Assembly (NCBI GenBank): GCA_004375895.1
Contig: SOJW01000056.1
Location: 1 to 64,000 of the forward strand
Source of the DNA: Candidatus Stahliibacteriota bacterium
Lineage (GTDB): Bacteria > Hydrothermota > Tepidihabitantia > B3-TA06
Reading direction: 5' to 3'
Length of the DNA: 64,000 nt
Below the pieces are notes generated by a model. That model had not been told where the DNA came from and searched no databases. It worked only from the letters and a program-made list of their open reading frames with translations. Position numbers and translations under genes: made by a program. Within the stretch, counting starts at the first letter, position 1; every line of letters starts with the position of its first letter. Of this stretch, positions 7,572 through 16,388 are shown piece by piece.

Positions 7572-8219
7572 ATGGCGAAGAATGTGCTTCACTTTGAGAC
7601 AAGAGAGGGTACGGGCAAGTCGGTTACCCGTAAGTTGCGCAGGGATGGCAAGATTCCTGGTGTGATTTACGGACGCGGTGAAGAAAGCTACCCTATCACG
7701 GTAGATGCAGAGGAGTTCAAAAACCTCATCTCGCACCTTCGAGGAAAGCTCATGATAACCGAGCTCCTGCCTCCTAATGGTGATGTTTTCCGTGCGGCTA
7801 TAAAGGCGATCCAGAAGCATCCTTTGACCGATGAGTTCCTCAACATTGACTTCCAGAAGATTCATCCTGGCGAGGTTTTGCACGTCAAGATACCGATCAT
7901 AATCCATGGCACCCCGGAAGGACTCAAGATGGGTGGTATTCTCGATCACATCCGCTACGAGGTTGATGTTCGAGGGCCGGTTGAGAAACTCCCCTTGCAT
8001 ATGGATATCGACATAAACCACCTTGAGTTGGGCGATGCGGTCAGGATACGCGACCTTAAGTTCGAGGAGGGTATCGAAGTAGTTGATCCTCCTCAGGCTG
8101 TGATCGTGACCATCGCCTCTCCTCGTCGTGTTGAGGAGGTCGCCGCTGAGGAGGAAGGCGAGGTCGAGGAAGCTGCCGAGGGCGAAGCCGCCGCAGAGGA
8201 GACCGAGGGCAAGGGGTGA
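7572..8219 (+). CDS. rplY: 50S ribosomal protein L25/TL5 (CTC family)
   Basis: A 215-residue 5S-rRNA-binding ribosomal protein of the long TL5/CTC type. The N-terminal L25 barrel (RKLRRDGKIPGVIYGRGEE) is followed by the beta-rich TL5 domain. The acidic Glu/Ala/Gly tail after residue ~185 is common in this family. It overlaps pth by 4 bases (GTGA), an order also seen in many bacteria. Confidence 0.93.
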   Translation: MAKNVLHFETREGTGKSVTRKLRRDGKIPGVIYGRGEESYPITVDAEEFKNLISHLRGKLMITELLPPNGDVFRAAIKAIQKHPLTDEFLNIDFQKIHPGEVLHVKIPIIIHGTPEGLKMGGILDHIRYEVDVRGPVEKLPLHMDIDINHLELGDAVRIRDLKFEEGIEVVDPPQAVIVTIASPRRVEEVAAEEEGEVEEAAEGEAAAEETEGKG

Positions 8220-8764
8220 TTGTATTCGGTCTGGGTAATCCAGGCGATGAGTACCTTTTTACGAGGCACAATCTTGGATTTATGCTTGCAGACGCCCTGG
8301 CTCTTGAGCTTGGCTGGCGATTCCGGCCCCATGGCCAGGCCCTTATCGCAGAGGGGAAATACCGCTTGCAGGAGCTCTGGTTGGTAAAACCGCTATCCTA
8401 CATGAACCGCTCGGGACAGGTGGTCAAGGACGTTTTGGAAAAGTGCAGCGATGATTTCCTGGTCGTGGTCGATGATGTTGACCTTGAGTGGGGTCAACTG
8501 AGACTTCGGAAGAGGGGGGGTACTAGCGGTCACAATGGACTTGACTCTATCCGGGATCATCTTGGAGGCGAGGATTTCCCAAGGCTGCGTATCGGCATCG
8601 GTCCGAGGCCTGATGGAGCTGATCTCTCCGAGTACGTGCTTTCGCCCTTTTCCAAAACCGAGCTTGCCGAGCTTCCTGGAATGATCGAACGTGCGCGTGA
8701 TGCAGTTCTACTGGCAACGAGTGAAGGGATTGATATCGCGATGAATAAGGTCAATCCGGCATGA
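8216..8764 (+). CDS. pth: Peptidyl-tRNA hydrolase
   Basis: Releases tRNA from peptidyl-tRNA that has dropped off the ribosome. A 182-residue protein with FGLGNPGDEYLFTRHNLG (catalytic His18), MNRSGQVV, DDVDLEWGQLRLR and GGTSGHNGL, all family hallmarks. The GTG start overlaps the L25 stop and the end overlaps ychF, both by 4 bases. Confidence 0.95.
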   Translation: MIVFGLGNPGDEYLFTRHNLGFMLADALALELGWRFRPHGQALIAEGKYRLQELWLVKPLSYMNRSGQVVKDVLEKCSDDFLVVVDDVDLEWGQLRLRKRGGTSGHNGLDSIRDHLGGEDFPRLRIGIGPRPDGADLSEYVLSPFSKTELAELPGMIERARDAVLLATSEGIDIAMNKVNPA

Positions 8765-9789
8765 GGATAGGCATCGTTGGATTGCCCAACGTGGGCAAAT
8801 CGTCCATTTTTAATCTCCTTACCAAGGCAGGGGCGGCGGTCGAGACCTATCCATTTACCACCATCGACGCCAATCGTGGCATGGCGGTCCTTGCAGACCA
8901 TACTTTGGATCGCCTGGGTCAGATGCTATCCCCCCAAAAGCTGACCCTTGCCCAGATAGAGGTAATCGACATAGCGGGTCTTATCAAGGACGCGCACAAA
9001 GGAGAAGGACTGGGCAACCGCTTCCTCGGCCATATCCGGGACGTGGATCTTCTGCTTCACGTGATCAGGGGATTTGCCGATGAGAACATTCCCCATGTTT
9101 TCGACACCGTCGATCCTTGCCGCGATGCCGAGATTGTCCTCTCAGAGCTTGCCCTTGCCGATCTGGAGATAGTCGAGCGCAGGTTGGCAAAACAGCGCAA
9201 AAAGCCCCAGGCTTGCGATGAGGTTCAGCTACTTGAACGCTACCACTCGCTTACCTCCAGAGGTGCTTTCAGCCTGAATGATTCCTACACAGAGGATGAG
9301 ACGCTGTGCTTGAGGTTATGGGGTCTTCTTATCCCTCGTCCACGCATCGATGTGCTTAACCTCCCTGATAGGTGCTCTTCGGTGGAACTTCGTGGCGCCT
9401 ACCGGTTATCCGTTGGATTGGAGGAGGTCCTTGATGGGTTTGATCCGGGTGAGCGTGAGGAGCTGCGTGGGGAGGTCGGTGTGGACAACAGGGGGGTGGG
9501 CGGTCTCGTGGAAGAGGGGCGCAAGGTTCTGGGACTTATACGTTTCTATACCATCAAGGGTTCCGAGGTTCGCGCCTGGCTGATCACTGAAGGTTCCACA
9601 GCGCACGAAGCCGCGGCAAAGATTCACACCGATATAGCAGATGGGTTTATAAAGGCCGAGGTTGTGGGTGCCGGTGATTTGATAGAGGCTGGTTCTTGGC
9701 AGGAGGCCTCTGGATCAGGAAAGATGAAAGTCGAAGGAAAGGATTACGTAGTGCAGGATCAAGATGTCCTGCTTGTTAAATTCAGATAG
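8761..9789 (+). CDS. ychF: Obg-like ATPase YchF
   Basis: A 342-residue ribosome-associated P-loop NTPase. It has G1 GLPNVGKSS at 7-15, then VIDIAGLIKDAHKGEGLGN, and a C-terminal TGS domain (LIRFYTIKGSEVRAWLITEGSTAHEAA region). The NxxE specificity motif seen in ATP-preferring YchF is not obvious in the diverged middle region. It is coupled to pth by a 4-base overlap. Confidence 0.93.
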   Translation: MRIGIVGLPNVGKSSIFNLLTKAGAAVETYPFTTIDANRGMAVLADHTLDRLGQMLSPQKLTLAQIEVIDIAGLIKDAHKGEGLGNRFLGHIRDVDLLLHVIRGFADENIPHVFDTVDPCRDAEIVLSELALADLEIVERRLAKQRKKPQACDEVQLLERYHSLTSRGAFSLNDSYTEDETLCLRLWGLLIPRPRIDVLNLPDRCSSVELRGAYRLSVGLEEVLDGFDPGEREELRGEVGVDNRGVGGLVEEGRKVLGLIRFYTIKGSEVRAWLITEGSTAHEAAAKIHTDIADGFIKAEVVGAGDLIEAGSWQEASGSGKMKVEGKDYVVQDQDVLLVKFR

Positions 9790-9797
9790 GAGGATCG

Positions 9798-10124
9798 TTG
9801 AGACGCTATCAGGCCGTATTAATACTTGACCCGGATCTTGAAGACAAGGCCCTTGAGGATTTCCAAGCGGGATTCCATAAGCTCCTTAAAAAAGGCAAGG
9901 CCGTCAACGTCAAGGAACTACAAGCAGATGTGCGCGATATGGCGCATTCTATCAAGAAGCATCCTCGTACACGCTTCTGGAGAGTGGCCTTTGATGCAGA
10001 GCCCGACTTGATCGCCAAGCTGAAGGAAGAGATCCGTCACGACGAACGTCTGCTGCGTCAGATGTATCTGAGTGTTGCTCCGGGGCAAGAAGAGGAGTCT
10101 TCACAGGAGGAGAAAAATGGCTGA
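9798..10124 (+). CDS. rpsF: 30S ribosomal protein S6
   Basis: A 108-residue protein beginning MRRYQAVLILDPDL (TTG start at 9798, five bases after TAGGAGGA). It is the first gene of the classic rpsF-ssb-rpsR-rplI block. It contains the helix DMAHSIKKHPRTRFW and a short Glu/Gln-rich tail. S6 pairs with S18 on the small-subunit platform. Confidence 0.95.
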   Translation: MRRYQAVLILDPDLEDKALEDFQAGFHKLLKKGKAVNVKELQADVRDMAHSIKKHPRTRFWRVAFDAEPDLIAKLKEEIRHDERLLRQMYLSVAPGQEEESSQEEKNG

Positions 10125-10542
10125 CTTACGGCTGCCCAATCTTAACCTGGTCATAGTGTCGGGTCGTCTGGTGGCCGATCCAGAGCTGCGCTACACCCCT
10201 AAAGGAACAGCCGTGTGCTCGTTCCGCATAGCCGTTTCACGCTACTACAGAGACCGTGATGCAGGCGGATTCAAGGAGGAAACAAGTTTCTTCAACGTGG
10301 TTGTCTGGGATCGCATGGCGGAGATGGCCGGGGAGCGTTTGCGTAAAGGCTCGCCCGTTCTCCTCGAAGGGACACTGCGTTCCCGTTCCTACGAGACCCA
10401 GGACGGGAGCAGACGTTACGTGGTGGAGGTCGTCTCGCGACGCTTGCAGTTCCTTGAGAAGGCACCCAGTGCGGGCGAGGTTTCTCCGGAGGCAGGCTCC
10501 GCTGACCCGGATGGTAATGAGGAAGACCCGTTCGAAAGTTGA
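10117..10542 (+). CDS. ssb: Single-stranded DNA-binding protein
   Basis: A 141-residue OB-fold protein: NLVIVSGRLVADPELRYTPKG, FRIAVSR, TSFFNVVVWDRMAE and LRKGSPVLLEGTLRSRSYE. It ends in an acidic tip DEEDPFES-like tail (last residues EEDPFES rather than the usual DDIPF). I chose ATG 10117, eight bases inside rpsF, with AGGAGG just upstream. The longer frame adds 15 basic residues not seen in SSB. Confidence 0.94.
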   Translation: MADLRLPNLNLVIVSGRLVADPELRYTPKGTAVCSFRIAVSRYYRDRDAGGFKEETSFFNVVVWDRMAEMAGERLRKGSPVLLEGTLRSRSYETQDGSRRYVVEVVSRRLQFLEKAPSAGEVSPEAGSADPDGNEEDPFES

Positions 10543-10566
10543 CAACTACCTGAATAATAGTAAACT
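10539..10566 (+). promoter_or_regulatory. Internal promoter before rpsR
   Basis: TTGACA, 16 bp, TAAACT. The -35 box contains the ssb stop codon. This could add transcription of rpsR and rplI to that from the upstream operon. Confidence 0.55.
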
Positions 10567-10593
10567 AGTAGTTATAAGGAACAAAGGAGCACT

Positions 10594-10809
10594 GTGAGAA
10601 TGATGAGACGCCAGAAGGAATGTCGGTTCTGTGCGGGGAAGAAGGATGTGATCTCTCCGTTTGCTGGCTATCTTTCTGATTTCTTGACCGATAAGGGGAA
10701 GTTGCTTGGTCGTCGCAGCACGGGTCTGTGCGCTCGCCATCAACGTAAGCTGACCAGGGCGATCAAACAGGCCCGTAACCTGGGGATTCTGCCTTACGTG
10801 GCTAGGTAG
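10594..10809 (+). CDS. rpsR: 30S ribosomal protein S18
   Basis: A 71-residue S18 with the core DYKD-region equivalent, RRSTGLCARHQRKLTRAIKQ and ARNLGILPYV. It keeps a CRFC pair plus a CARH, suggesting a zinc-binding (C+) version. The GTG at 10594 follows AAAGGAG. ATGs at 10600 and 10603 are alternatives. Confidence 0.95.
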   Translation: MRMMRRQKECRFCAGKKDVISPFAGYLSDFLTDKGKLLGRRSTGLCARHQRKLTRAIKQARNLGILPYVAR

Positions 10810-10821
10810 TAGGAAGGTGTT

Positions 10822-11313
10822 ATGGAAGTGATTCTTACCGAAGACATAGCTAAACTTGGTAAGCGAGGAGAGATAATTGGGGTGAAAGACGGTTACGCTC
10901 GCAACTATCTGATTCCGAAGAAGCTTGCTCTTCGTGCAACCGACGCCAACAGGAGTCATTTTAAAGAGGTGATGCGCCAGACTCGCGCCAGGATACAAAA
11001 ACAGCGCACCTCCGTGGAGGAGCTTCGCGCCAAACTCGATGGGGAGCATGTAAAGTTCACCCTTGCCTTTGGGGAAACAGGTAAGGCCTACGGTTCAATT
11101 ACCGCAAAGCAAATCGCAGAAGGGTTCCGCGAGAAGGGGATTTACTTTGATCACCATCAGGTTATGCTCGAGTATCCCCTCAAGGAGGCCGGTGCTCACG
11201 ACGTGCGGATTCGTCTCTTTGAGGATGTGACCGCCACCGTCAAGGTTTGGATTGTTCCAGAGGGAGAATCCGCTCAGGTAGAGGATGTATCCAAGCCTGC
11301 CAAGGAGGGATAG
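10822..11313 (+). CDS. rplI: 50S ribosomal protein L9
   Basis: A 163-residue L9: the N-terminal domain MEVILTEDIAKLGKRGEIIGVKDGYARNYLIPKKLA, given here by its two ends, then the long connecting helix rich in Arg/Gln/Glu and a C-terminal domain with FGETGKAYGSIT. It is preceded by a short gap with AGGAAGG. Confidence 0.95.
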   Translation: MEVILTEDIAKLGKRGEIIGVKDGYARNYLIPKKLALRATDANRSHFKEVMRQTRARIQKQRTSVEELRAKLDGEHVKFTLAFGETGKAYGSITAKQIAEGFREKGIYFDHHQVMLEYPLKEAGAHDVRIRLFEDVTATVKVWIVPEGESAQVEDVSKPAKEG

Positions 11314-11314
11314 T

Positions 11315-11794
11315 GTGATTGAGGTGGAGGTGCATGGGGTCTCGCTGGATTTGAACAACACGCCGGTGCTTTTGTTGCGTGAACGTGAAGGCAACCGCGT
11401 GCTGCCCATCTGGGTCGGGCCTGTCGAGGCATCTGCTATCACCTATGCTGTTCGCCGCGAACCTTTTGAGCGGCCACTTACCATTGATGTTATCAAACGA
11501 ATTGTTGAGGCGTTGGGGGCCAGAGTGGAGCGGGTCATTATTAACAAGATGAAGAACAACACCTACTACGCGAACCTGGTCCTTTCCCGCGATGGGTCTT
11601 TGATCTCAATAGACGCACGTCCATCCGACTCAGTGGCTATTGCAGTTCACATGCATGCTCCTATCTTTGTTGACGATGCTCTTATGGACGCCCAGGCCAA
11701 GGAGATTGCCGAAGACGAGCAGGCGAAGCTTGACGAGCTTAAGGAGAGGCTTAAGGACACCGATCCGGAGAACTTCGGGGACTTCAGGCTCTGA
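11315..11794 (+). CDS. Bifunctional nuclease family protein (DUF151)
   Basis: A 159-residue protein of the DUF151 family, reported in plants and Thermotoga to have nuclease activity. It contains VLPIWVGPVEASAI, RPLTIDVIKRIVEALGA, NNTYYANLVL and DARPSDSVAIAV, the strongest family signature. GTG 11315, just past the rplI stop with AAGGAGGG five bases upstream, is better supported than the longer frame that starts inside rplI. The C-terminal ~30 residues are a charged helix (UvrB/UvrC-like), as in many members. Confidence 0.87.
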   Translation: MIEVEVHGVSLDLNNTPVLLLREREGNRVLPIWVGPVEASAITYAVRREPFERPLTIDVIKRIVEALGARVERVIINKMKNNTYYANLVLSRDGSLISIDARPSDSVAIAVHMHAPIFVDDALMDAQAKEIAEDEQAKLDELKERLKDTDPENFGDFRL

Positions 11795-11796
11795 TA

Positions 11797-12990
11797 ATGG
11801 CTGAGGAGCTTGCAAAGCTCATGAGAGGGGTCCAGGAGTGTGTGACCGAAGAGGAGCTTCGCGCGAAGCTCGATGCAGCCCAAAAAGATGCTCGTCCACT
11901 TCGCGTCAAACTGGGGATAGACGCAACCGGGCCTGAGATACACCTCGGCTTTGCCGTTCCTCTGCGCAAGCTGCGCGAGTTCCAGGATGAAGGCCACACC
12001 GCAGTTCTCATAGTCGGAGACTTCACCGCGATGATCGGCGATCCATCGGGCCAATCCAAGACACGTCCTCAGCTTACCCGCGAAGAGGTCGAGGCGAACG
12101 TGGTCCGCTACGAACAACAACTTTACCGAATACTCGATCCAAAGCGCACCGAGATTCGCTACAACTCGGAGTGGAGCGAGGCTCTGGGTACACGAGGGGT
12201 GCTTGAACTGCTCGGCAAGTACACGGTTTCCCAGATCCTTCAACGCGAGGATTTTTCAAAGAGGCTTGATGCTGGCGATCCTGTATTCCTTCACGAGCTT
12301 TTATATCCCATCTTTCAGGGGTATGACTCGGTTGCGGTAGAGGCTGACGTGGAGCTGGGCGGATACGATCAGCGGCTCAACCTTATCGTGGGGCGCGAGC
12401 TTCAGCGCTCCTTCGGCCAGCCCCCTCAGGTGATCATGATGATGCCGCTTCTTGAAGGCCTCTCCGGCACCCTCAAGATGTCAAAGTCATACAACAACTA
12501 CGTCGGGATCGAGGAGCCGCCGTCCGAGATGTTCGGCAAGCTCATGTCCATTCCGGATCGTCTTATAGAGCAGTACTTCGACCTGGCCGCATGCGCGGAC
12601 GAGGCTAAGCTTGAGGAGGTACGGAAAAGACTTGCCTCGGGCGAGAATCCACGCGATCTGAAGGCTGAGATGGCAAGGATGGTGGTTGTCCGCTATCACT
12701 CCGAGGACGCCGCACATGACGCAGAGGCCGAATTCAATAAAGTATTTGCCAAGGGCGGTGTGCCTGATGAGATACCTGAGATTGCGGTCGCGTCTGGCTC
12801 CAAGCTGGTGGACGTAATCACTGCCAACAATCTTACTTCCTCCAAAGGGGAGGCTCGTAGACTCATCCAGCAGGGAGCTGTAAGTATCGAGGGTGATAAG
12901 ATAACCGATATCGATCACGTTCTTTCGATTGCCTCACCTGTTGTTCTTAAGGTGGGGAAGCGGAGATTTGCCCGACTCCTGCCCGGTTAG
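11797..12990 (+). CDS. tyrS: Tyrosyl-tRNA synthetase
   Basis: Charges tRNA-Tyr. A 397-residue class I synthetase with the HIGH-equivalent PEIHLGF, the Tyr-pocket stretch ELGGYDQRLN, and KMSKS in GTLKMSKSYNNYVG. It has a C-terminal S4 RNA-binding domain (SSKGEARRLIQQGAVSIEG). The length and the MPLLEGLSG context match the TyrZ-like subgroup. It closes the housekeeping run that starts at prs. Confidence 0.95.
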   Translation: MAEELAKLMRGVQECVTEEELRAKLDAAQKDARPLRVKLGIDATGPEIHLGFAVPLRKLREFQDEGHTAVLIVGDFTAMIGDPSGQSKTRPQLTREEVEANVVRYEQQLYRILDPKRTEIRYNSEWSEALGTRGVLELLGKYTVSQILQREDFSKRLDAGDPVFLHELLYPIFQGYDSVAVEADVELGGYDQRLNLIVGRELQRSFGQPPQVIMMMPLLEGLSGTLKMSKSYNNYVGIEEPPSEMFGKLMSIPDRLIEQYFDLAACADEAKLEEVRKRLASGENPRDLKAEMARMVVVRYHSEDAAHDAEAEFNKVFAKGGVPDEIPEIAVASGSKLVDVITANNLTSSKGEARRLIQQGAVSIEGDKITDIDHVLSIASPVVLKVGKRRFARLLPG

Positions 12991-13021
12991 TCAAGTCAGG
13001 CAACGACCTTAATACAAGTTT

Positions 13022-13076
13022 TATGGAGTGCAATGACACGGTCATTGCAGCAACAACATGGTTGTTGCACTCCAAA
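13022..13076 (+). repeat. Double-hairpin repeat, family C, copy 1
   Basis: TATGGAGT then hairpin GCAATGAC-ACG-GTCATTGC, then hairpin GCAACAAC-ATG-GTTGTTGC, then ACTCCAAA. The outer ends (GGAGTGCAA/TTGCACTCC) also pair. Other copies start at 35818 and 60801. Confidence 0.85.
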
Positions 13077-13080
13077 TCAA

Positions 13081-13105
13081 AGGGCACGGCGTGCCGTGCC
13101 CCTAC
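13081..13105 (+). repeat. GTAGGGGC-type palindrome, family B, copy 1
   Basis: GGGCACGGCG/TGCCGTGCCCCTAC palindrome, lying directly after family C copy 1 between the convergent tyrS and nth genes. Confidence 0.75.
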
Positions 13106-13125
13106 TATCTAAAATCGTAGAAATA

Positions 13126-13776
13126 CTACCGAGTCCGTGTAACACCGACCTTACCACAATACTTTTCGATCCTACATGCTGAACAGTACGGCAAGATCGG
13201 TGTACAAACATTCTGTCCGTAAATTACCAGTAGTCTATTTATTTCTATCCAATATCTCTTGGGTAACTTCTCCCTTAAGGCCGTCTCTGTCTGGTAAGGG
13301 TCCTTGGTCTTTACATACCCCCAGCGATTTGTTATCCGGTGCACGTGGGTATCAACGCAGATCGCAGGTATCCCGAACGCCACAGCGAGGATAAGGTTGG
13401 CCGACTTTCGACCTATCCCTGGCAGCGAAAGCAGCTCCTGTATCGTCTGCGGAACCTTTGAGTTGAATTCGTCGACAAGCTTCCTGGCCGTCGCCTTCAG
13501 GTTCCTGGCCTTGGTGCGATAGAAGCCAACAGGGAAGATCAGCTTCTCTATTCTTTCTTCAGATAACGCAGCGATCTTTTCCGGGATCGGTGCCGCAGCG
13601 AAGAGCCGATCTGCTGCAGAACCGGTTGTGTCATCTTTGGTCCTTGACGAAAGAAGCACCCCTACCAGAACCCTGAACGGGCTTGTGCGGTTTTTCTTCT
13701 CTGCCAGAGGTGGATTAAGTCGCTTTGTCTCGTCTCTCAGGATACGGAAGACCCTTTCCAGATCTTCTGTTCTCAC
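13126..13776 (-). CDS. nth: Endonuclease III (DNA glycosylase/AP lyase)
   Basis: Base-excision repair of oxidised pyrimidines. It has the helix-hairpin-helix LPGIGRKSANLIL with the catalytic Lys, then VDTHVHR with the catalytic Asp. The [4Fe-4S] loop has exact C-x6-C-x2-C-x5-C spacing (CTPILPYC, SAC, RIEKYC). The GTG at 13776 overlaps the ATPase stop (GTGA), giving 216 residues; the longer frame lies wholly inside the ATPase gene. Confidence 0.93.
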   Translation of the reverse strand: MRTEDLERVFRILRDETKRLNPPLAEKKNRTSPFRVLVGVLLSSRTKDDTTGSAADRLFAAAPIPEKIAALSEERIEKLIFPVGFYRTKARNLKATARKLVDEFNSKVPQTIQELLSLPGIGRKSANLILAVAFGIPAICVDTHVHRITNRWGYVKTKDPYQTETALREKLPKRYWIEINRLLVIYGQNVCTPILPYCSACRIEKYCGKVGVTRTR

Positions 13777-16388
13777 TGGATCTTCGTGGCTCGGCGCAGG
13801 AGATTGATGCAGATTACCGGAATCAACGAAGCGACGGCTATAACAACCAGGTGAATCCAACTCAGAGGAACGGTTTTGAAGATTCCAGATACCGGGCCGA
13901 AGTAGATCACCGCAGCCTGAAGCGCAAGAGAGAGCCCGAACGCGCCGTTAAGGAACAGGTTGCGCAGGGTTTGTTTTGAAAAGAGGAAACTGCGTCCCAC
14001 GCGGAAGTTGAATGCGTGTAGCAACTGACTGAAAACCAGGGTCGAGAAGGCTATGGTGCGGGCGAGATTGACGGTGTAGGCTTGGGCCTGTCCCTCACCC
14101 AACCGGGGGAGCCAGCCCGGAATCCAGTTGGGAAGGAGATACAGGGAGGCGGCGTAGGCTCCCAGCACCCCCACGGTCAATATCAGCCCCTGAAGGATTA
14201 TGCCCAGAAGCCCCATCTGGGTAATGATGCCTTCACCCAATTTGCGCGGAGGGGAGCTCATTAAATCTCGGTTGGGTTTGTCAGACCCAAGGGCTAAAGC
14301 AGGCAGGCCGTCGGTTACCAGATTTACCCACAAGATCTGGATCGGGAACAGGGGGAAGGGCATCCCTAGAAGTGAGGCTAAAAGCACGGTGAGCACCTCG
14401 CTCACGTTGCATGACAGAAGGAAGTGGACGAACTTCTTTATGTTTGAAAAGATCAACCTGCCTTCCCTTACCGCGGAAACGATGGTGGCGAAGTTGTCGT
14501 CGGTTAGGACCATCTCAGATGCCTCCACCGCCACGTCGGTGCCGGTAATACCCATCGCCACCCCGATGTCCGCACGCTTCAGCGCCGGTGCGTCGTTTAC
14601 CCCGTCACCGGTCATGGCCACTACCTGGTCGCGGTACTTAAGCGCCTCAAGTATCTTCACCTTCTGTAGCGGGGAGATTCGTGCATATACCCCGATATCC
14701 TGCACCCGATCGTAGAGTTCCTCATCGCTCATCCTGGCCAGTTCCTCGCCTGAGAGTGCCTCTCCTTTAAGACCCACACGCTCGGCTACAGCCTGAGCGG
14801 TGGCCATGTGATCGCCCGTAATCATTGCCACGCGAATCCCTGCATCAAAGCACTCCTTGAGTGCAGCCGGCACCTCGGGACGCGGGGGATCGCTTTCCGC
14901 TGCCAACCCCAAAAACTCCATATCCTCCTCATGGGATGAATCGGAGCTCATCTGTGAGACCTTCTTTCTGGCAAAGCCGAGCAGTCGGAACCCCTGACGA
15001 GAAAGCCTCTCGCAGCGTCTGTACCATTCTTTACGTTGCCTGTCGTCGAGATTGGCACAGCGTTCCAGAACCATTTCCGGAGCACCCTTGGTCATGGATA
15101 CGAAACCACTGTCGGTGCGGTGCAGGGTGGTCATCATCTTGCGCTCCGAGTCGAATGCAAGCTCATCTACCCTGGCACAGGATTGACGCATCTGTTCTAA
15201 AACAAGCCCCCTCTCTTCTGCAAAACGCACCAGGGCGGTCTCGGTTGGATCACCCACCAGCTCCCCCTCGCCCGAGTGATGGGTGTCGTTGCATAAAAGC
15301 ATTGCCTGAAGAAGCGTCCTTTCTGAGTTCGGATCAAGGGTAAGGATCTTCTCCACCCTCATGCGGTTCTCGGTGATGGTACCGGTTTTGTCTGTGCAGA
15401 TAAAGCTTGTTGATCCAAGGGTTTCTACCGCATGCAGGCGGCGCACGATAGCGCGGCGTTCGGCCATGCGTCTTACCCCCAGGGCAAGCGAGATGGTAAC
15501 CGCAGCAGGCAGCCCTTCAGGGATCGCTGCCACGGCCAGGCTGATAGCCACAAGCAGAGGCGTGAGCCAGTTGCTTTCCGCACTTTGCTTGAAGAGCTCG
15601 ACCAGGAACACCACCGCACAGGTGCCTAGAACTATAAACAGTATCTTGGAGCCCAGCTTGCGCAGGTCTTTCTGAAGCGGGGTTTCTTCCTTCTTGGTTG
15701 CAAGGGAGGAGGCCACCTTTCCCATCTCGGTTCCACGGCCGGTCGCCGTTACTACAAACGCCCCACGTCCCTTGACCACGCTGGTTCCCAAAAAGGTCAT
15801 GTTGCGCTTCTCGCCCAGAAGACGCGTTTGGGCCTCAAGCGGAGCGGTTTGCTTATCCACCGCAACCGATTCCCCGGTGAGGCTGGCCTCATCCACAAGT
15901 ATGTGCTTTGCGTCGATAAGACGACCATCAGCAGGCACCTTATCACCTGCCGCAAGCAGAACCACGTCGCCTGGAACTAACTCCTCGGTATCGATCTCTT
16001 TTATACTTCCTTCCCGCATCACCCGGCAGCGCGGGCTTGCCAGTTTCTTTAAGGCCGCCAGGGTCCTGTCCGCGCGGTACTCCTGAACGAAACCTAAGAC
16101 AGCGTTCAGGATCAGGATTACGCCGATGGCCGCGGCATCAAGCCACTCACCCAGGATAAAGCCCGATACCACCAGTGCCGCCACCAGAATGAGAACGATA
16201 GGGTCAATGAACTGGGAGGCGAACATCGCAAGGGGATTAGGTCTCTTCTCCTCTACCCACCGGTTCGGCCCGTGCGCTTTAAGCCGTCTTTGGGCCTCTT
16301 CAACTGAAAGGCCAGAAGCAAGATCGGTTTCAAGTATCTTGCTCGTTTCTTCTGGTGTGCGGCGGGTCCAGTCTGTCGAGTCAGACAC
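13773..16388 (-). CDS. P-type cation-transporting ATPase, Ca2+ (PMR1/SERCA) type
   Basis: An 871-residue inner-membrane pump. It has an N-terminal cation-ATPase domain, actuator loop TGES (171-174), PEGLP in M4 (290-294) and the phosphorylated Asp333 in CTDKTGT. The hinge is MTGDGVNDAPALKRADIGVAMG (given in part). A C-terminal transporter domain follows with NLVTDGLPALALG. M4 and M6 patterns suggest Ca2+ or Mn2+. It is translated from GTG 16388, one base overlapping the lipoprotein stop, and coupled to nth. Confidence 0.9.
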   Translation of the reverse strand: MSDSTDWTRRTPEETSKILETDLASGLSVEEAQRRLKAHGPNRWVEEKRPNPLAMFASQFIDPIVLILVAALVVSGFILGEWLDAAAIGVILILNAVLGFVQEYRADRTLAALKKLASPRCRVMREGSIKEIDTEELVPGDVVLLAAGDKVPADGRLIDAKHILVDEASLTGESVAVDKQTAPLEAQTRLLGEKRNMTFLGTSVVKGRGAFVVTATGRGTEMGKVASSLATKKEETPLQKDLRKLGSKILFIVLGTCAVVFLVELFKQSAESNWLTPLLVAISLAVAAIPEGLPAAVTISLALGVRRMAERRAIVRRLHAVETLGSTSFICTDKTGTITENRMRVEKILTLDPNSERTLLQAMLLCNDTHHSGEGELVGDPTETALVRFAEERGLVLEQMRQSCARVDELAFDSERKMMTTLHRTDSGFVSMTKGAPEMVLERCANLDDRQRKEWYRRCERLSRQGFRLLGFARKKVSQMSSDSSHEEDMEFLGLAAESDPPRPEVPAALKECFDAGIRVAMITGDHMATAQAVAERVGLKGEALSGEELARMSDEELYDRVQDIGVYARISPLQKVKILEALKYRDQVVAMTGDGVNDAPALKRADIGVAMGITGTDVAVEASEMVLTDDNFATIVSAVREGRLIFSNIKKFVHFLLSCNVSEVLTVLLASLLGMPFPLFPIQILWVNLVTDGLPALALGSDKPNRDLMSSPPRKLGEGIITQMGLLGIILQGLILTVGVLGAYAASLYLLPNWIPGWLPRLGEGQAQAYTVNLARTIAFSTLVFSQLLHAFNFRVGRSFLFSKQTLRNLFLNGAFGLSLALQAAVIYFGPVSGIFKTVPLSWIHLVVIAVASLIPVICINLLRRATKIQ